A stretch of 64,000 bases of DNA from Flavobacteriaceae bacterium (GTDB lineage Bacteria > Bacteroidota > Bacteroidia > Flavobacteriales > Flavobacteriaceae). Shown piece by piece: positions 59,552 to 64,000 of this stretch; the first letter of the stretch is position 1; each line of letters begins with the position of its first letter. The DNA lies in NCBI GenBank assembly GCA_002862805.1, contig PKEA01000016.1:1-64000 (forward strand), read 5' to 3'. Below the pieces are notes generated by a model. That model was not told the DNA's origin and searched no databases. It saw only the letters and a program-made list of their open reading frames with translations. Made by a program: the position numbers and the translations under genes.

Positions 59552-60402
59552 TGTATAAATTACTACAATACATAATTCTAATTTTAGCAGTTTCTTCATG
59601 TAGCTATTTTAAGAAACCTCAAGAACCAGAATCTATTGCTAGAGTTGGAGATGTGTTTTTGTATAAAAGCGACATAAAGGATTTAGTTCCAAAAGGAACA
59701 TCTAAAAGCGATAGTATTGCAATTGTAAAATCGTTCATTGGTAGATGGGCAACACAAAAAATTCTTTACAATGCAGCAGAATATAATCTATCAGATGCTC
59801 AAATGGAAAGTTTTAACGATTTGATTAATCAATATAAAGTTGATTTATACACAAAAGCATATTTAGAAGAACTGGTTAAACAACAAATAGATACAGTTGT
59901 TACTGAAGCTCAAATAAATTCTTACTATAATTCAAACAAACAATATTTTAAAAATTCAAGTGAGTTAATTAAGCTTCGTTACATTAATTTAGTTAAAGAA
60001 AATCAAAAGTTAGATAAAATTAGAGCAAAGTTTAGTTCCTTTACAAAAAATGATAAAAAAGACCTTCAAGAACAGGCAATACAGTTTAAAAGTTATGCTT
60101 TTAATGATTCAATGTGGGTAGATATTAATCAGGTTTATGAAAAATTGCCATTTATTAATGTTAATAATAAAGAGGAATATATAGTTTCTGGAAAAAATTT
60201 TCAATACCCAGATTCTACAACAATTTGGCTTGTTAAAGTAAATGATGTATTGTCTAAAAATGAAGCAACGCCGTTACAGTTTTTAAAACCTACAATAAAA
60301 CAAGTTATCATAAATAACAGAAAATTAGAATTAGTTAAAACAATAGAAAAGGAAATAACAAATGATGCGATTAAAAATAACAAATATGAAATTTATAAAT
60401 AA
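59551..60402 (+). CDS. SurA-like chaperone lipoprotein without clear parvulin domain
   Basis: 283 residues with lipobox AVSSC (C17), the SurA-type start SIARVGDVFLYKSDI, and helical sequence with no parvulin motif. Lies between two parvulin proteins and overlaps each gene (1 bp and 17 bp), so it should help with outer-membrane protein folding as a non-enzymatic partner. Confidence 0.82.
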   Translation: MYKLLQYIILILAVSSCSYFKKPQEPESIARVGDVFLYKSDIKDLVPKGTSKSDSIAIVKSFIGRWATQKILYNAAEYNLSDAQMESFNDLINQYKVDLYTKAYLEELVKQQIDTVVTEAQINSYYNSNKQYFKNSSELIKLRYINLVKENQKLDKIRAKFSSFTKNDKKDLQEQAIQFKSYAFNDSMWVDINQVYEKLPFINVNNKEEYIVSGKNFQYPDSTTIWLVKVNDVLSKNEATPLQFLKPTIKQVIINNRKLELVKTIEKEITNDAIKNNKYEIYK

Positions 60403-61744
60403 AAGTATTTTAGCTCTTACTTTATTATTATGCTCGTCAGTAATATTCGGTCAAGGAAAAAAAGTAAAAGTTGACGGAGTAGTTGCTGTTATTGGAGATT
60501 ATGTGGTTTTAGATTCAGATATTGATTTAGAGTTTATTCAACTTAAAGCACAAGGAGTTGATATTAAAAACATTACAAGATGTGAATTGTTTGGAAAGCA
60601 GTTAGAAGATAAATTATATGCTCATCACGCCATTCAAGATAGTATTATTGTTTCTGATGATGAAGTTTATGGGTATATGAATCAACAAATCGATGCTATG
60701 GTTGAGCAAGTAGGTTCATTAGATAAGGTTATAAAATTCTATAGAAAGAAAAACGAAGAAGAATTTAAAAATTACTTTTTCGATATCATCAAGCAAAGTA
60801 AGTTAACTACTCAAATGCAAAATAAAATTGTGGATGAAGTTACTATTACTCCTGAAGAAGTTAGAAATTTTTTCAAAGAAATTCCTAAAGATGAAATTCC
60901 AGTATTTGGTGCAGAAGTAGAAGTAGCTCAAATTGTTATTAAACCAGTAGTTACTCAAGAAGAAAAACAAGCTACTATTGATAAATTAAACGCTATTAGA
61001 AAAGATGTAATAGAAAATGGATCAAGTTTTTATACAAAAGCTGTTTTGTATACAGAAGATGAAGGATCAGCTTCAAGTGGAGGTTTTTATAAAATAAACC
61101 GTAAAACTGGTTTTGTAAAAGAATTTAAGGAAGTTGCTTTTAGTTTGGGTGAGGGTGAAATTTCAGAGCCTTTTGAAACAGAATTTGGATATCATATTAT
61201 AATGGTAGAGAAAATTAAAGGTCAAGAAGTAGAGTTAAGACACATTTTAATGAGTCCTAAAGTTTCAAGTAAAGCAATGGCTGATGCTAAAGAAAAAATT
61301 GAACTAATTAGAGAAAAAATTATTAACGGTGAAATTACATTTGCTGAAGCTGCAAAATCTTCTTCAGATCAAAAAGAGACTAGAAACAACGGTGGAGTTT
61401 TATTAAATCCTAGAACTATGGAACCTCGTTTCGATTTAACAAAAATGGATCCAACATTATACAGTCAAATTTCTAATTTTAAAGTTGGTCAAATTTCTAT
61501 GCCTATTTTAGATGAAGAAAGAGGTGTTGGTAAATTTTACAAAATCATTACAGTTAACAATAAAACAGAAGAACATACTGCAGAATTTGCAAGTGATTAC
61601 TTAAAAATTAAAGACTTAGCTTTAACTGATAAGAAGATTAAAGCAATTGCGAAATGGACAGAAGAAAAAATCAACGAAACATATATAAGCATTAATGCTG
61701 ACTATAAAGATTGCGATTTTACAAATAACTGGTTAAAAAAGTAA
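60386..61744 (+). CDS. SurA-like peptidyl-prolyl isomerase
   Basis: 452 residues from ATG 60386, which starts a clean signal peptide (MKFINKSILALTLLLCSSVIFGQ); the upstream Met at 60362 only adds eight polar residues. VDGVVAVIGDYVVLDSDIDLE is the SurA N-terminal motif, followed by two parvulin domains (EVAQIVIKPVVT ... YHIIMVEK and VELRHILMSPK ...). Acts in the periplasm on outer-membrane protein precursors. Confidence 0.92.
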   Translation: MKFINKSILALTLLLCSSVIFGQGKKVKVDGVVAVIGDYVVLDSDIDLEFIQLKAQGVDIKNITRCELFGKQLEDKLYAHHAIQDSIIVSDDEVYGYMNQQIDAMVEQVGSLDKVIKFYRKKNEEEFKNYFFDIIKQSKLTTQMQNKIVDEVTITPEEVRNFFKEIPKDEIPVFGAEVEVAQIVIKPVVTQEEKQATIDKLNAIRKDVIENGSSFYTKAVLYTEDEGSASSGGFYKINRKTGFVKEFKEVAFSLGEGEISEPFETEFGYHIIMVEKIKGQEVELRHILMSPKVSSKAMADAKEKIELIREKIINGEITFAEAAKSSSDQKETRNNGGVLLNPRTMEPRFDLTKMDPTLYSQISNFKVGQISMPILDEERGVGKFYKIITVNNKTEEHTAEFASDYLKIKDLALTDKKIKAIAKWTEEKINETYISINADYKDCDFTNNWLKK

Positions 61745-61761
61745 TTCAAAATAAAATTTAA

Positions 61762-61787
61762 AACCCTTCAAGTTGAAGGGTTTTTTT
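61762..61787 (+). terminator. Terminator of the isomerase operon
   Basis: AACCCTTCAA and TTGAAGGGTT pair around a single-base loop region, 61762-61782, followed by T's. Confidence 0.85.
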
Positions 61788-61838
61788 ATGCTTTTTTTTC
61801 TTATTTTAGTGGTTCTAATATTATAAAATCCAATATAT

Positions 61839-62792
61839 ATGTCTGACGTTGCAACTATTCAACAATTAGTACAAAAACAAAAAGAATTAAAGCAGGAAAT
61901 TGCAAAAGTCATAGTAGGTCAAGATGAAGTAATCAATCAAATTATTTTAAGTGTTTTTGCAGGTGGACATGCTTTGTTAATTGGAGTTCCAGGTTTAGCA
62001 AAAACATTAATGGTAAATACTATTTCTCAGGTTTTAGGATTAGACTTTAAGCGTATTCAATTTACACCCGATTTAATGCCTTCAGATATTTTAGGAAGTG
62101 AAATCTTAGACGAAAACCGACAATTTAAATTCATAAAAGGTCCAATTTTCTCTAATATAATATTAGCCGATGAAATTAACCGTACGCCCCCAAAAACACA
62201 AGCTGCATTATTGGAAGCAATGCAAGAACGTGCTGTAACGGTTGCGGGTCATCATTATAAATTAGATTTACCTTATTTTGTTTTGGCAACACAAAACCCT
62301 ATTGAGCAAGAAGGAACATATCCTTTGCCAGAAGCGCAATTAGACCGTTTTATGTTCGCTGTAAAATTAGAATATCCTTCGTTTCAAGAAGAAGTAAATG
62401 TAGTAAAAGCAACCACTTCAGATCATAAACCACAAGTAAATGCATTATTTACAGCGCAGGAGATTATCGATTTCCAAAATGTAATTCGTAAAATTCCAGT
62501 GGCTGATAATGTAATTGAATATGCGGTAACTTTAGTAAGTAAAACACGTCCAGATAATGCTTTAGCAACCGAATTTGTTAAAACCTATATCGATTGGGGA
62601 GCAGGACCAAGAGCTTCCCAAAATCTTATTTTAGCTGCCAAAACACAAGCTGCTTTAAATGGTAAATTTTCTCCAGATATTGAAGATGTGCAAGCAGTTG
62701 CAACAGGAATTCTTCGTCATCGTATTATCAAAAACTATAAAGCCGACGCAGAAGGTATTTCGGAAGAAGATATTATTAAGAAGTTGTTTTAA
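61839..62792 (+). CDS. MoxR-family AAA+ ATPase
   Basis: 317 residues. Walker A GVPGLAKTLM, Walker B ILADEINR with TPPKTQAALLEAMQE, sensor 1 ATQNPIEQEGTYPLPEAQLDRF and the C-terminal lid. In Bacteroidota this gene usually leads a run of DUF58 and von Willebrand-domain proteins needed for stress or envelope functions; only two unknown genes follow here before the window ends. Confidence 0.95.
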   Translation: MSDVATIQQLVQKQKELKQEIAKVIVGQDEVINQIILSVFAGGHALLIGVPGLAKTLMVNTISQVLGLDFKRIQFTPDLMPSDILGSEILDENRQFKFIKGPIFSNIILADEINRTPPKTQAALLEAMQERAVTVAGHHYKLDLPYFVLATQNPIEQEGTYPLPEAQLDRFMFAVKLEYPSFQEEVNVVKATTSDHKPQVNALFTAQEIIDFQNVIRKIPVADNVIEYAVTLVSKTRPDNALATEFVKTYIDWGAGPRASQNLILAAKTQAALNGKFSPDIEDVQAVATGILRHRIIKNYKADAEGISEEDIIKKLF

Positions 62793-62804
62793 AGATTAAC
62801 TATT

Positions 62805-63305
62805 ATGAAAAAGCACTTTTTAATTTTATTATTTATAGCTTCTTTTGTAAATGGTCAAAATAGTAAAAAGTTAACTTTTGATAATTTGAAGCCATTTTTA
62901 ATAGACTTTTTGTATGAAAAGAGTCAGTTGTCTTCAGAAAGAGTTGATGAATTAAAAAAAGGTGAATATGATTTTTATTTAAGAGGATTGTTTAATGATA
63001 AACATGATGGAGAATTAGTTAATGGTGTTTATGCTTTTTCTAATTTTAGCTCACATTCTAAAGCTTTTTTTGTTCTAGTAGAAAATAATGAATTTACAAT
63101 TTTAGATTTGGATAACAGAGAAGGTTTAGATGTTTCAATTAAAAATATTTTAGACTTTTCTGAAAGAAGTAAATATTGTGTTTTAATTACTTCAGAAATA
63201 TTGACAAGGTTATTAAATGTTTTCTATAATAAAAACGTTAATCCGTTAATTGGCCAAGATATTAATTGTATTAGAGGTATTGTTAATTTTAAAGACTTGC
63301 CTTAA
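62805..63305 (+). CDS. Exported protein of unknown function
   Basis: 166 residues with signal peptide (MKKHFLILLFIASFVNGQ) and a mixed alpha/beta body (FDNLKPFLIDFLYEKS, GEYDFYLRGLFND, NEFTILDLDNREGLDVSIKNIL). 12 bp after moxR, so probably the same transcript. No family recognised. Confidence 0.8.
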   Translation: MKKHFLILLFIASFVNGQNSKKLTFDNLKPFLIDFLYEKSQLSSERVDELKKGEYDFYLRGLFNDKHDGELVNGVYAFSNFSSHSKAFFVLVENNEFTILDLDNREGLDVSIKNILDFSERSKYCVLITSEILTRLLNVFYNKNVNPLIGQDINCIRGIVNFKDLP

Positions 63306-63307
63306 TT

Positions 63308-64000
63308 TTATTTTCTAATCTTTTCCTCTAATTCCTTATCATAAAAAAACAAAAACATACTTCCCATCATGTCTTGGTCAATTGCAGAAGTGTTGTTGGT
63401 TTCTAAAACCAATTCATATTCATGGTTTTCATACAGCCAAATTCCTTCAACTGAAGAAAAAGGTTGAACTTCTATTAAACCAATTTTATCGGTATAGTTT
63501 GAAACATTACTTTTAAAGATGTTCTGCCTTGTAGTTTTGTCGTATAAAGCAATTGAAGTGGTGAATGGATGCACATGTATGGCAGAAAAATGCAAACGTA
63601 AACTGTCTTTCAATTGTAATTGCGAATTTATAGAACTTCTGTAGCTGTTTTTCCCTTTAGGAATTACCCAATGTCCAGAAAGCATATTTCCATTTCCATC
63701 ATCATAACTATGGTTTTTGGTTTCCACAGGAATACATTGATTACTCGCTGGGTCAAGCGGCATTTTAAATGGATCTTGCTTGTCGTAAGGCAACTGAATA
63801 AAAACCGTTTTACTCATTAAAGGCTTTTGCGTTCCGTTATATTTCTCGTTTTTAACGGTAACTAAATGCTTTATTTTTTTAAAAACGGGGTCTTCATTAT
63901 GGTTTAATGCTTGTGTGGTAATAAATAAAAATTCATTTCCTTTTATGGGAACGCCATAACCTTTTGGGAAATCAAAACTCACAAATCCGTTTGATAAAGA
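63308..64000 (-). CDS. Unknown protein, 5' part outside the window
   Basis: At least 230 residues; the frame stays open to the window edge (upstream codons read SLSNGF before VSFDFPKGYG), so the GTG at 63982 need not be the start. The end has a beta-rich domain with GHWVIPKGKNSY, LHFSAIHVHPFTTSIALYD, and WLYENHEYELVL. The HVHPF and Trp/Pro pattern recalls C-terminal domains of copper type II monooxygenase-like proteins, but this is weak. Convergent with the gene at 62805 and 2 bp from it. Confidence 0.7.
   Translation of the reverse strand, partial: SLSNGFVSFDFPKGYGVPIKGNEFLFITTQALNHNEDPVFKKIKHLVTVKNEKYNGTQKPLMSKTVFIQLPYDKQDPFKMPLDPASNQCIPVETKNHSYDDGNGNMLSGHWVIPKGKNSYRSSINSQLQLKDSLRLHFSAIHVHPFTTSIALYDKTTRQNIFKSNVSNYTDKIGLIEVQPFSSVEGIWLYENHEYELVLETNNTSAIDQDMMGSMFLFFYDKELEEKIRK

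Noticed and set aside
1..64000. Mobile elements, CRISPR arrays, tRNA or rRNA genes
   Set aside because: No transposase or integrase, no spaced direct repeats, and no tRNA- or rRNA-like sequence noticed; absence judged by reading only.

Overview
The window is AT-rich, tightly packed chromosomal DNA from a Bacteroidota bacterium, most likely a Flavobacterium-like member of the Flavobacteriaceae. The evidence is TAnnTTTG-type -7 promoter boxes, almost no Shine-Dalgarno sequences, a type IX secretion sorting domain, many Cys-anchored lipoproteins, a DUF6132 gene and a flavobacterial-style gene order. I see no transposase, integrase, phage gene, CRISPR array, rRNA or tRNA.

The left part (1-29 kb) is a respiratory island for the last two denitrification steps. 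A minus-strand operon (about 0.1-7.0 kb) looks like a copper acquisition set: two KCNGKCHL small proteins, a Met/His-rich YtkA-like lipoprotein, an OprC/NosA-type TonB receptor, an MbnP/MbnH pair and a beta-barrel. It diverges from a clade II nos operon (cytochrome c, lipoprotein NosZ, a NosB-NosL fusion, NosD, NosF, NosY, truncated hemoglobin). Then follow nadAB, ric with a split nrdD and nrdG, an operon with OsmC, norC, a very divergent norB and an unknown 605-residue protein, a fasciclin lipoprotein, a heme-copper-oxidase-like membrane protein and a Crp/Fnr regulator. No nitrite reductase is present here, so the set would turn NO into N2O and N2.

The middle (26.9-35.1 kb) has a heme protein/rhodanese operon, a second copper-type TonB receptor broken by a one-base frameshift, a third KCNGKCHL protein, and a divergent cluster encoding a thioredoxin, two small Cys/His proteins and a secreted kelch protein. 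From 35 to 53 kb there are a TetR-controlled TolC/HlyD/ABC-2 exporter of YbhGFSR type, cytochrome bd (cydAB), a sulfide:quinone-reductase-like flavoprotein and a TolC/HlyD/RND pump. From 53 kb on the genes are housekeeping: ffh, folD, prfC, a peptidyl-prolyl isomerase operon and moxR.

The main hidden structure is regulatory. Two 16-bp Crp/Fnr-size palindromes recur. Motif A (TATGAnTnnAnTCATA) precedes the copper, nos, nadAB, ric-nrd, osmC-nor, fasciclin and crp transcripts. Motif B (TGTAAC-N4-GTTAC) precedes the heme/rhodanese, both copper-side divergent transcripts at 32.15 kb, cydAB, the SQR-like gene and the RND pump. In all these cases the palindrome centre lies 35.5-36.5 bp from the last G of a -7 box, as expected for class II activation.
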